A DNA stretch of 64,000 nt, taken from contig NZ_CP155793.1 of the NCBI RefSeq assembly GCF_039729145.1, positions 3,855,072-3,919,071 of the forward strand, read 5' to 3'. Made by a program: the position numbers and the translations under genes. This document shows, one piece after another, positions 33,644 through 41,355 of this stretch. The stretch comes from Microbacterium sp. SY138. GTDB taxonomy: Bacteria; Actinomycetota; Actinomycetes; Actinomycetales; Microbacteriaceae. The number at the start of each line of letters is the position of its first letter. Position 1 is the first letter of the stretch. Below the pieces are notes generated by a model, which was not told the origin of the DNA, made no database searches, and saw nothing but the letters and a program-made list of their open reading frames with translations.

Positions 33644-34669
33644 GTGTCCGCGAATGATGTGATCGCCGACGAGACCGATCGGATCGTCGCCGCGGCCCTG
33701 CAGGTGAACGGCCGCGCGTCGTGGGGCGAGATCGCTCGCGTGGTCGATCTGCCCGAGCGCACGGTCGCCCGTCGAGGCCAACGGCTGCTGGATCGAGGAC
33801 TGGTCCGCGTCTCCACCTACGTCGACCCGGCCCGCGTCCTACACGCCCGCGCGGTGCTGTTCCGCATCACGACCGAGCCCCATGCCCTGTGGCACGTGGC
33901 ACGCACGCTCGCGCGGCGGGCGGACGCGTCCTCGGTCTCGGTGCTCGAGGGCAGCAGCGACATCGCCGGAATGCTGCTCCCCCACGATGACGCCTCCATC
34001 CGCGAGCTGCTCTTCACCGACTTCCCCGAGCTCGACGGCATTGACTCGATCAATGTCACGACAGTGCTGAAGTTCTTCCGCTCGGGGCACGACTGGCGCG
34101 CGGGAGTGCTCACCGACGAGCAGGCGCGCATGCTCGACGAGTCGTCCGGATCCGAGGTCGACCCCGCCGATTCTCTGAGCACGGACGAAGAGGCGCTCAT
34201 CCGGCTGCTGCTGAAGGACGGACGGATGCCGGTCGCTCAGCTTGCCCGATCGCTGGGACTGAACGTCACGACCACCCGGCGCCGGATGGAGTCCCTGAGC
34301 CGTCGCGGTCTGATGCATCCGCGGACCGAGGTCGTGCCGAGTCTGTTCGGGTTGGGACTGGAGGCGCTCGTCTGGCTCCGGGTGCCGATGGCGCGCCTCG
34401 AGAGAGTGGGAACCGCCCTGGCGGCAGCGCCCGAGGTGAAGTTCATCGCCGCGACCACCGGCACCTCGCAACTGCTCGCCAACGTGCTCGTGAAAGACGC
34501 CGACGAGTTCTACGAGTTCCTCACCGGGCCGGCCGTGGCGGGCCACGAAGGCCTCGAGGTCGTGGAGTCGCTGGTCGTCATCACGCCGGTGCTGCGTGGG
34601 TCGCTGATCGTGGATGAGGCACCCGAAGCACTGGCGAACGACATGCCCACCGGCGCCATCCGCCTATAG
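33644..34669 (+). CDS. Double-length Lrp/AsnC family regulator
   Basis: A 341-residue regulator made of two Lrp modules. Module one has a helix-turn-helix at about residues 8-55 ('DRIVAAALQVNGRASWGEIA', 'LPERTVARRGQRLLDRGLVR') and a RAM-like domain. Module two starts near residue 180 with 'DEEALIRLLLKDGRMPVAQL' and 'LNVTTTRRRMESLSRRGLMH', followed by a second sensor part. The GTG start has AAGGAGAG upstream. Such tandem proteins are common in actinobacteria. It is immediately upstream of, and co-oriented with, the PuuC/PuuD/DUF3830/ABC transporter genes and probably controls them; a dyad GTTAC-N6-GTAAC lies in the next gap. Confidence 0.9.
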   Translation: MSANDVIADETDRIVAAALQVNGRASWGEIARVVDLPERTVARRGQRLLDRGLVRVSTYVDPARVLHARAVLFRITTEPHALWHVARTLARRADASSVSVLEGSSDIAGMLLPHDDASIRELLFTDFPELDGIDSINVTTVLKFFRSGHDWRAGVLTDEQARMLDESSGSEVDPADSLSTDEEALIRLLLKDGRMPVAQLARSLGLNVTTTRRRMESLSRRGLMHPRTEVVPSLFGLGLEALVWLRVPMARLERVGTALAAAPEVKFIAATTGTSQLLANVLVKDADEFYEFLTGPAVAGHEGLEVVESLVVITPVLRGSLIVDEAPEALANDMPTGAIRL

Positions 34670-34678
34670 TCTGATTCT

Positions 34679-34749
34679 GTTACTGACATGTAACGAAATG
34701 GCGAGATCGTTCTTCAGCGCTTGACCTAGTGGCGAAATAGGGCAAGTAT
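34679..34749 (+). promoter_or_regulatory. Predicted promoter and operator of the PuuC/PuuD/ABC transporter operon
   Basis: TTGACC (34721-34726), a 17-bp spacer and AAGTAT (34744-34749) form a good promoter. A 16-bp dyad, GTTAC-N6-GTAAC (34679-34694), and two copies of TGGCGA around the -35 box are candidate regulator sites. The predicted transcript would begin inside the hairpin at 34750-34778. Confidence 0.6.
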
Positions 34750-34778
34750 CCTCTCCAGGGCCATCACCCCTGGAGAGG
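34750..34778 (+). promoter_or_regulatory. Leader hairpin sequestering the ribosome site of the aldehyde dehydrogenase
   Basis: CCTCTCCAGGG (34750-34760) pairs perfectly with CCCTGGAGAGG (34768-34778) around a 7-base loop. The right arm contains the Shine-Dalgarno sequence GGAGAGG, six bases before the GTG start. The predicted transcription start falls near the left arm, so transcripts beginning at its first bases would fold and hide the ribosome site. Confidence 0.58.
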
Positions 34779-34784
34779 ACGACC

Positions 34785-36275
34785 GTGTTCACGGCAACGG
34801 GAGACAACTGGGCGGATCGCGCGGCGACGCTGCCCCTGCGCACGCGCTTGTTCATCGACGGTGCGTGGGAGGAGGGCTCGGCCGAGCCACTGACGCCGGT
34901 GAGCCCGCGCGACGGACGGACGCTCCCGCCGATCAGCGCAGCCTCGGTGGGCGATGTGGACCGTGCTGTGCGCTCGGCGCGCGCGGCATTCGACTCCGGG
35001 ATCTGGTCGCGGATCGCTCCCCGCGAGCGTGGACAGCTGCTGATCGCGTTCGCCCAGAGGATCCACGACAACGCCGAAGAGCTCGCCCTCACCATCTCGC
35101 TCGAGATGGGCAAGCCCCTGCGCGAGGCGCTGCAGACCGAGCTCCGCGCCGTCGTGAACTGCTTCCGCTGGTACGGCGAGGCTGCGGACAAGGTCCTCGA
35201 CGAGATGCCCGTCACCGCCCCGGGCAGCCTCGCGCTCGTCACCCGCGAACCGGCGGGAGTGGTCGCGGCCGTCGTGCCCTGGAACTTCCCCCTGACCATG
35301 ACCGCCTGGAAGCTCGCCCCCGCTCTCGCGGTCGGCAACAGCGTGGTGCTCAAGCCCGCCGAGCACACCACCTTCTCGGCGCTCCGTCTGGCCGAGCTCG
35401 CACACGAGGCCGGGATCCCCTCCGGCGTCCTGAACGTCACACCCGGCACCGGCCAGGTCGCCGGCCGTGCTCTCGGCGAGCACCATGACGTCGACGTCGT
35501 CACCTTCACGGGCTCGCCCGAGGTCGGCCGCAAGTTCCTCGGCTATTCGGCGGCGTCGAACGGCAAGCGCGTCTGGCCCGAGCTCGGTGGCAAGACCGCG
35601 AGCCTGGTGCTGCCGGATGCCGACCTCGAGCGCGCGGTGCGGGCCACCGCCGACGGCTGCTTCTACAACCAGGGCCAGATGTGCACGGCCTCGTCGCGTC
35701 TGCTGGTTCCCCGCGCCCAGCGGGACCGTGCCCTCGAGATCGCCGCCGACGTCGCACGCACGACCCTTCCCGCCGACCCCTTCGAGGTCACGACCTCGAT
35801 GGGCGCGATCGTCAGCGAGAGGCAGCTCGCGGGCATCGCCGGCTTCGTCGAGCGCGCCCAGGCGGAAGGCGGCGAACTCGCGGCCGGCAGCCCCGAGCGG
35901 TTCCACGCCGTCGATGGTGGCAGCTACTTCGCCCCGGTCGTGCTCGGCGTCACTCCCCAGCACGAGGTCGCGCAGCGCGAGGTGTTCGGCCCCGTGCTCT
36001 CGGTCATCGCCTACGACGACGTCGAAGACGCCCTCGAGATAGCGAACGGCACCGAGTTCGGACTCGCCGCCGCGCTCTGGAGCACCGACCTCAACGCCGT
36101 GCACACCCTGTCTCGGCGCCTGCGCGCCGGCGTCGTGTGGGTCAACTGCTTCGAAGAGGGCGACATGACGATCCCGTTCGGCGGCGTCAAGGGATCCGGA
36201 TTCGGTCGCGACAAGAGCCTGCACGCGCTCGAGAAGTTCACCGATCTGAAGACCACCTGGATCGAGCTCTCATGA
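34785..36275 (+). CDS. Aldehyde dehydrogenase, PuuC/aminobutyraldehyde dehydrogenase-like
   Basis: A 496-residue NAD(P)-dependent dehydrogenase. Catalytic Glu266 lies in 'WPELGGKTASLVLPD' and nucleophile Cys300 in 'NQGQMCTASSRLLVP'; '[20 protein letters not shown]' is the substrate/cofactor-site region. Similarity in general character is to gamma-glutamyl-gamma-aminobutyraldehyde and betaine aldehyde dehydrogenases. The GTG start follows GGAGAGG by six bases. It overlaps the PuuD-like gene by ATGA. With a polyamine-type importer downstream, an aminoaldehyde substrate is likely, but neither oxidase nor ligase is encoded here. Confidence 0.92.
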   Translation: MFTATGDNWADRAATLPLRTRLFIDGAWEEGSAEPLTPVSPRDGRTLPPISAASVGDVDRAVRSARAAFDSGIWSRIAPRERGQLLIAFAQRIHDNAEELALTISLEMGKPLREALQTELRAVVNCFRWYGEAADKVLDEMPVTAPGSLALVTREPAGVVAAVVPWNFPLTMTAWKLAPALAVGNSVVLKPAEHTTFSALRLAELAHEAGIPSGVLNVTPGTGQVAGRALGEHHDVDVVTFTGSPEVGRKFLGYSAASNGKRVWPELGGKTASLVLPDADLERAVRATADGCFYNQGQMCTASSRLLVPRAQRDRALEIAADVARTTLPADPFEVTTSMGAIVSERQLAGIAGFVERAQAEGGELAAGSPERFHAVDGGSYFAPVVLGVTPQHEVAQREVFGPVLSVIAYDDVEDALEIANGTEFGLAAALWSTDLNAVHTLSRRLRAGVVWVNCFEEGDMTIPFGGVKGSGFGRDKSLHALEKFTDLKTTWIELS

Positions 36276-37030
36276 CGCGCCCGTTCATCGGCATCACCAC
36301 CTGGCGCCGGTTCATCGACACCGATCTCGGGGCCGGCCGCGCGGCGCACACCCTGGGAACGGAGTACGCCGCCCCCATCGAAGCGGCCGGCGGTGCCGTC
36401 GTTCTCCTCCCTCCGACGGCGAGCGTGGACGAGGTGCTCGACCGCCTCGACGGGCTGGTGCTCTCCGGCGGCGAAGACGTGCACCCCTCGCGCTATGGTG
36501 CCGAACCGCAGGAGGGGAAGAACTACGACCCCTCGCGCGACGGCTTCGAGATCGAACTCGCCCTCGGGGCACGCCGGCGCGGTATCCCCGTACTCGCGAT
36601 CTGTCGCGGACTGCAGGTGAGCAACATCGCCTTCGGCGGGTCCCTCGTGATCGATATCCCGACCACGGAACACCACCAGCCGGTGCGCGCCGCCGACCAG
36701 CAGCTCGCCGCCCGGCATCCGATCGTCCTCGCGGACGGGAGCCGGCTCGCCGCCCTCTACGGCACGCGGGAGCGGATCGTGAACACCATCCATCACCAGT
36801 CGATCGACATTCCCGCCCCCGGTGTCCACTCCGTCGCCTGGGCGCCGGACGGGATCGTCGAAGCCGTCGAGTCCGACGACGACTGGCCCTTCTGGGCAGT
36901 GCAGTGGCACCCCGAGAAGATGATCGACCCCGATGAGGCCGCAGAGGAGATGCCGCTGTTCACGGCGTTCGTCTCGGCCGCCCGCGAACGAGCAGCGGAA
37001 CACCCCGCTGCGGAGAAAGGAACACGATGA
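36272..37030 (+). CDS. Gamma-glutamyl-gamma-aminobutyrate hydrolase-like (PuuD family)
   Basis: A 252-residue class I glutamine amidotransferase-like hydrolase. Nucleophile Cys111 is in 'PVLAICRGLQVSNIAFGG', and His213 with Glu215 in 'WAVQWHPEKM' complete the triad. 'LDGLVLSGGEDVHPSRYG' is the family's oxyanion region. In the E. coli Puu pathway the homologue releases GABA from gamma-glutamyl-GABA. It is coupled by 4-bp overlaps to the dehydrogenase and the DUF3830 gene, so it acts in the same pathway; whether the substrate is exactly gamma-glutamyl-GABA is not shown. Confidence 0.92.
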   Translation: MTRPFIGITTWRRFIDTDLGAGRAAHTLGTEYAAPIEAAGGAVVLLPPTASVDEVLDRLDGLVLSGGEDVHPSRYGAEPQEGKNYDPSRDGFEIELALGARRRGIPVLAICRGLQVSNIAFGGSLVIDIPTTEHHQPVRAADQQLAARHPIVLADGSRLAALYGTRERIVNTIHHQSIDIPAPGVHSVAWAPDGIVEAVESDDDWPFWAVQWHPEKMIDPDEAAEEMPLFTAFVSAARERAAEHPAAEKGTR

Positions 37031-37497
37031 CCAAGCAGGTCTTCCTCGAGTACGAGAACGGCGTCCGCGCCGTCGCCACCCTGTTCGAGGACCTCGCCCC
37101 TCGCACGTGCGAGGCCATGTGGGGTGCGCTGGAGAAGCCGGTCACCATGCAGGCGATGCACGCGATGTATGCCGGACCGGAGGTCATGGTCGGGCTCCCC
37201 GAAGAGGCTCAGAACTTCGACCCCGAGAAGGTGCCGTTCGAGAACCAGCAGGTCGTGCCCGCACCGGGTGATCTGCAGTGGTACTGGCAGCGACCCATGC
37301 AGATGGGTGGGCTGCCGTTCGAGTGGTACGAGATCGGCGTCTTCTACGATCGTGGTGCCCGTACTCTCGGCCCGCTCGGATGGACACCCGTCAACATCTG
37401 GGGCGGCATCACCGAAGGACTCGCGGAGTTCGCCAAGGAGAGCGCGGCGATCCGCATCGACGGAGCCAAGCAGCTCACCATCGGACGCCTGGTCTAA
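37027..37497 (+). CDS. DUF3830 family protein, cyclophilin-like fold
   Basis: A 156-residue soluble protein with 'NGVRAVATLFEDLAPRTCEA' and 'WQRPMQMGGLPFEWYEIGVF' and 'LGPLGWTPVNIWGGITEGLA', the pattern of DUF3830 proteins, which are reported to have a cyclophilin-like fold. The family has no established reaction. It overlaps the PuuD-like gene by ATGA and precedes the binding protein by 41 bp, so it belongs to the polyamine-like catabolic module. It may be a binding or isomerising step on the imported compound; this is a guess. Confidence 0.82.
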   Translation: MTKQVFLEYENGVRAVATLFEDLAPRTCEAMWGALEKPVTMQAMHAMYAGPEVMVGLPEEAQNFDPEKVPFENQQVVPAPGDLQWYWQRPMQMGGLPFEWYEIGVFYDRGARTLGPLGWTPVNIWGGITEGLAEFAKESAAIRIDGAKQLTIGRLV

Positions 37498-37538
37498 GGC
37501 GTCTACTCAGTGCTGGACCCATCCCGAAGGAGCAGTGC

Positions 37539-38618
37539 ATGAATACCCGAAGAATCCTCACCACCGGAGCGCTCGTCGCCACCGGAGCCCTCGTCCTCGC
37601 CGGCTGTGCTGCCGGTGACGACAGCGCATCGTCCGGCGACAAGGAGTTCGCCGGCGAGACCATCGTCGTCACGTCGTTCGGCGGCGACTGGGAGAAGGCC
37701 TTCATCGAGGCCGTCGTCGATCCCTTCGAGGAGGAGACCGGGGCGAAGGTCGAGCTGATCACGCTGTACAGCGCCGACGCCCTCGCGCAGGTCACCGCCC
37801 AGAAGGCGAGCCCGCAGATCGACGTCGTGCATTTCTCCGGAGGGCAGGAGTTCACCGCGGCCGCAGACGGTCTCATCGCGCCGATCGCCGCCGACGAACT
37901 CTCCGAGACCGGCGACCTGATCGACCTGGCCACGGCCGGACTCGAACGGGGCGAAGGCCCGGTCATCCAGCTCGCGCCGATCGGGCTCGTGTACAACACC
38001 GAGGCGGATGCGCCGGCACCCACCTCGTGGTTGGATCTGTTCGACGAGGCCTACGCAGGGCACGTCGCCCTCACGGACTTCTCGAACACGTACGGCGTGC
38101 TCTCGATGCTCCGGGTCGCCGACGCGCTCGGTGGTGGCATCGACGACCCGTCGCAGGCGATCAGCGATCTCGGGGCCCTGGCTTCCTCGGGCGACGCGAT
38201 CGTCGTCCCGACCTCGCCCGATCTGCAGACCGCCTTCGCCCAGCGCGACACGTGGCTCGCACCGTACGCGATGGACTACGCCGGCACGCTGCAGGACGCC
38301 GGCCTTCCGGTAGAGTTCATCGTCCCGGAAGAAGGCGTCACCGCCTCCCTCATCACGGCGAACGTGGTCGAGGGCCGGGACAACCCCGACCTCGCGAAGC
38401 TCTTCATCGATTTCGAACTGCGCCCCGAAGCACAGGCCGTCTTCGCGGAGAACATGCGGTACTCGCCGGTCAACACCAAGACCGAGCTCTCCGACGAGGC
38501 TGCGGACGCGGTGCTGACGGGTGACGAGCTCGAGACGGTCGTCGTCTACGCTCCGGGCGATGTCGCGGCTTCGCGACCGGCCTGGACCGATGAGTGGAAT
38601 GCGCTGATCACCAAATGA
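37539..38618 (+). CDS. Spermidine/putrescine-type ABC transporter substrate-binding lipoprotein
   Basis: A 359-residue binding protein with signal peptide and lipobox LAGC (lipidated Cys23). The mature start 'TIVVTSFGGDWEKAFIEAVV' followed by 'PFEEETGAKVELITLYSADA' is typical of PotD/PotF-type proteins, as is 'FIVPEEGVTASLITANVVEG'. GAAGGAGCAG precedes the ATG. It overlaps the first permease gene by ATGA. The ligand is probably a polyamine or a related amine; residues contacting ligand cannot be assigned with certainty. Confidence 0.92.
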   Translation: MNTRRILTTGALVATGALVLAGCAAGDDSASSGDKEFAGETIVVTSFGGDWEKAFIEAVVDPFEEETGAKVELITLYSADALAQVTAQKASPQIDVVHFSGGQEFTAAADGLIAPIAADELSETGDLIDLATAGLERGEGPVIQLAPIGLVYNTEADAPAPTSWLDLFDEAYAGHVALTDFSNTYGVLSMLRVADALGGGIDDPSQAISDLGALASSGDAIVVPTSPDLQTAFAQRDTWLAPYAMDYAGTLQDAGLPVEFIVPEEGVTASLITANVVEGRDNPDLAKLFIDFELRPEAQAVFAENMRYSPVNTKTELSDEAADAVLTGDELETVVVYAPGDVAASRPAWTDEWNALITK

Positions 38619-39442
38619 GTGTGCGAACCCGTAGGGAGCCCTGGCTCCTGCTCCTGCCGGCGATCGTGCTGCTCGCGCTCGCCTTCATCACCCCGGTGGC
38701 TGGCATGCTCCTCATGAGCGTGCAATCGTCGGCAGGCGGGTTCACCCTCGACAACTTCACCCGGTTGTTCACGAGTGAGTATCACCTCCAGGCGGCGCTG
38801 CGCTCGCTCCGCCTGGGGGTGATCCAGACGGTGATCACCCTACTCATCGCCATCCCGCTGTCCTACGTGATGGCGCGCGCCGGATCCAAGGTGCGCTCGT
38901 TCCTGCTGATCGTCGTGATCCTCCCGCTCATGACGAGCGTCGTCGTCCGCACGTTCGGGTGGGTGGTCCTGATGGGACCGTCAGGGCTCCTCATGAAGAT
39001 CCCCGGTGCCGAGTTCCTCGTGAGCGGCACCCAAGGCTTCCTCGGAACCGAGACCGGTGTCGTGATCGCGATGGTGCAGGTTCTCCTCCCGTTCGCGGTG
39101 CTGAGCATCCTCGGCGTGATCTCGGGCATCCGGCCGCAACTGGAGGAGGCCGCACGCACCCTCGGCGCCGGATTCTGGCGCACACTGGGGCACGTCGTCC
39201 TCCCCCTCGCGATCCCCGGCATCGTCGCCGGCGCCTCGCTCGTCTTCGTCCTGTCGGTGAGCTCGTTCATCACCCCGCGCTTCATCGGCGGCGCGCAGAT
39301 CCCGGTGTTCGCGCAGACGATCTACATCGATGCGACCACCAACCTCGACTGGTCGTTCGCGGCCGCGCAGGCCGTGCTGCTGTTCGCCGGGGTCATGCTC
39401 GTGCTCGCAGCGACGTCCCGACTCGGGAAGCAGAAGGTGTGA
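38615..39442 (+). CDS. Spermidine/putrescine-type ABC permease, PotB/PotH family
   Basis: A 275-residue membrane protein with about six helices; the first is 'WLLLLPAIVLLALAFITPVA'. The EAA loop reads 'EEAARTLGAGFWRTLGHVVL' and is followed by 'PLAIPGIVAGASLVF'. The start was set at 38615, where ATGA overlaps the binding protein stop; an upstream start in the same frame would lie inside that gene. It pairs with the PotC-type permease. Confidence 0.92.
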   Translation: MSVRTRREPWLLLLPAIVLLALAFITPVAGMLLMSVQSSAGGFTLDNFTRLFTSEYHLQAALRSLRLGVIQTVITLLIAIPLSYVMARAGSKVRSFLLIVVILPLMTSVVVRTFGWVVLMGPSGLLMKIPGAEFLVSGTQGFLGTETGVVIAMVQVLLPFAVLSILGVISGIRPQLEEAARTLGAGFWRTLGHVVLPLAIPGIVAGASLVFVLSVSSFITPRFIGGAQIPVFAQTIYIDATTNLDWSFAAAQAVLLFAGVMLVLAATSRLGKQKV

Positions 39443-39444
39443 CC

Positions 39445-40245
39445 ATGGTCCGTTCCGTTCCGATCCTCGGCAGGGTCCTCGCCATCGTCCTCGGCGTCGT
39501 GGTGACGCTCTACATGCTCGTGCCGCTCATGGTCGTCGCCGGAGCCTCGATCGGCGAGAACCGCTTCCTGACCTTTCCCGGTCAGGGCTTCACGCTCGAG
39601 TGGTACGTCGAGGCGCTCACCTCCGACACGTATCTCGAGCCGTTTCGGCTGAGTCTGCTGGTCGGCATCACGGTCGCGATCGTCGCCGCAGCCATCGGCA
39701 CCGCAGCCGCTCTCGCCCTCACCCGCTTCAAGGTCCCCGGCGGTGCCGCCATCCAGGGGCTGCTGATGTCGCCGCTGACGATCCCCACGATCATCCTCGC
39801 CATCGGCGCACTGTCCATCTCCTCACTCACGATCGGGTCGCCGAATGTGGGTGTCCTGATCGCGATCCACGTCGTGATCGCGATCCCCTATGTCATGCGC
39901 ACCGTCACAGGTGTCATGACCAGGGCCGACCACTTCACGGAAGAGGCGGCACGCACCCTGGGCGCCAGCACCTGGAACCGCTACCGCCTGGTGGTGCTCC
40001 CCATCGCCCGCCCCGGCATCGCCGCCGGCGCGTTCTTCGCCTTCAACATCTCGTTCGACGATGCGGTCATCGCCCTCTTCCTGCGTACTCCGCAGCTCGA
40101 GACCCTGCCCATCGCCATCTACGGCCAGCTGGAGTTCAGCACGTCGCCCACCGTGGCCGCCGTCTCGACTCTCATGGTCCTGCTCACCGTCGTCCTCATG
40201 ATCGTGCTCGAACGCATCATCGGCCTGGGAAGGTTGTTCGTCTGA
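39445..40245 (+). CDS. Spermidine/putrescine-type ABC permease, PotC/PotI family
   Basis: A 266-residue membrane protein. The first helix is 'ILGRVLAIVLGVVVTLYMLV' and the EAA loop 'EEAARTLGASTWNRYRLVVL' is followed by 'PIARPGIAAGAFFAFNISFD' as in PotC. It begins two bases after the PotB-type stop and shares TGATG with the ATPase gene, so the transporter genes are tightly coupled. Confidence 0.92.
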   Translation: MVRSVPILGRVLAIVLGVVVTLYMLVPLMVVAGASIGENRFLTFPGQGFTLEWYVEALTSDTYLEPFRLSLLVGITVAIVAAAIGTAAALALTRFKVPGGAAIQGLLMSPLTIPTIILAIGALSISSLTIGSPNVGVLIAIHVVIAIPYVMRTVTGVMTRADHFTEEAARTLGASTWNRYRLVVLPIARPGIAAGAFFAFNISFDDAVIALFLRTPQLETLPIAIYGQLEFSTSPTVAAVSTLMVLLTVVLMIVLERIIGLGRLFV

Positions 40246-41288
40246 TGACAACACTCACCATCACTGCTCTCACCAAGGACTTCAAAGGGACGAAGGTGCT
40301 CAAGGGCATCGACATCTCGATGCGTTCGGGGGAGTTCGTCTCCTTGCTCGGGCCCTCGGGGTGCGGCAAGACCACGCTCCTGCGCTGCATCGCGGGCCTC
40401 GAGTCGCCCAGCGGCGGCACGATCGAGATCGCAGGCCAGGATGTGACCGGGCTCCCGCCCGAGAAGCGCCACCTCGGCATGATGTTCCAGAGCTATGCGC
40501 TGTTCCCGCACATGAGCGTCGTCGAGAACGTGCGCTTCGGTCTGCGCATGTCGGGCGAGAAGACCAAGGCCGAGCAGAAGGAACTCGCCGTCCGTGCGCT
40601 CGAGCGCGTGCAGATGGGCCACCTGGCCGATCGGATGCCGGCGCAGCTGTCGGGCGGACAACAGCAGCGCGTCGCCCTGGCCCGTGCCATCGCGTTCGAG
40701 CCGCGCGTACTGCTGCTCGACGAGCCGCTGTCGAACCTCGATGCCCGCCTACGGGAGGACATGCAGGTCGAGCTGAAGGAACTGCACCGCACGCTCGGCC
40801 TGACCACCGTGTTCGTCACCCACGACCAGGAGGAGGCGATGAGCCTCTCGGACCGCATCGTCCTCATGAACGCGGGTGTGATCGAGCAGGAGGGCGCACC
40901 GGCCGAGCTCTACGGAGCACCGCGCACTCCCTTCGCCGCCGACTTCATCGGTGCCGCGAACCTGCTGCCTGCGACCCGTTCCGGCGCCGTGGCGACATTG
41001 AATGGCACCACGATCCAGGTGCCGATGACCGGCGCGGGCCCCGATGGCGCCGGCGAGGTGGTGCTCCGCCAGGAAGATCTGCGGCTCTCCCCGACGATCG
41101 GAGGCGACGCTCCGGTACGTGTCGAGGTCGTCACCCATGTCTACCGAGGCGCCGACGTCGTCTACATCGTCGAGCTCGCGGGAAAGCGGATGCGCGTCGT
41201 GCGTCCGCGGCACGAGGCGCCGATCCCCGAGGGTGCGGCCGGTCTCGGCTGGCGAGAGGGTGCCGTGCTCTGGATCGCCGCGGCCTGA
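40245..41288 (+). CDS. Spermidine/putrescine-type ABC transporter ATP-binding protein, PotA family
   Basis: A 347-residue ATPase. Walker A is GPSGCGKTT near residues 36-44, Q-loop 'GMMFQSYALFPHMSVVENV', signature 'LSGGQQQRVALARAI', Walker B 'VLLLDEPLSNLD' and H-loop 'VFVTHDQEEAM'. A C-terminal TOBE-type domain (from about residue 240) contains 'VEVVTHVYRGADVVYIVELA', typical of PotA/FbpC-like subunits. It shares TGATG with the preceding permease and ends the operon at a 38-bp perfect palindrome. Confidence 0.94.
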   Translation: MTTLTITALTKDFKGTKVLKGIDISMRSGEFVSLLGPSGCGKTTLLRCIAGLESPSGGTIEIAGQDVTGLPPEKRHLGMMFQSYALFPHMSVVENVRFGLRMSGEKTKAEQKELAVRALERVQMGHLADRMPAQLSGGQQQRVALARAIAFEPRVLLLDEPLSNLDARLREDMQVELKELHRTLGLTTVFVTHDQEEAMSLSDRIVLMNAGVIEQEGAPAELYGAPRTPFAADFIGAANLLPATRSGAVATLNGTTIQVPMTGAGPDGAGEVVLRQEDLRLSPTIGGDAPVRVEVVTHVYRGADVVYIVELAGKRMRVVRPRHEAPIPEGAAGLGWREGAVLWIAAA

Positions 41289-41297
41289 CGAACAGAT

Positions 41298-41335
41298 CCG
41301 CTCCTCGTCGGAGGGCGCCCTCCGACGAGGAGCGG
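41298..41335 (+). terminator. Perfect 38-bp palindrome ending the transporter operon
   Basis: Two 19-bp arms (41298-41316 and 41317-41335) are exact reverse complements with no spacer; the left arm is CCGCTCCTCGTCGGAGGGC. It lies 9 bp after the ATPase stop and 20 bp before the next gene. No T run follows. Long enough to act as terminator and to be prone to cruciform extrusion. Confidence 0.8.
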
Positions 41336-41355
41336 CACCGTCGTAGGATCGCGGC

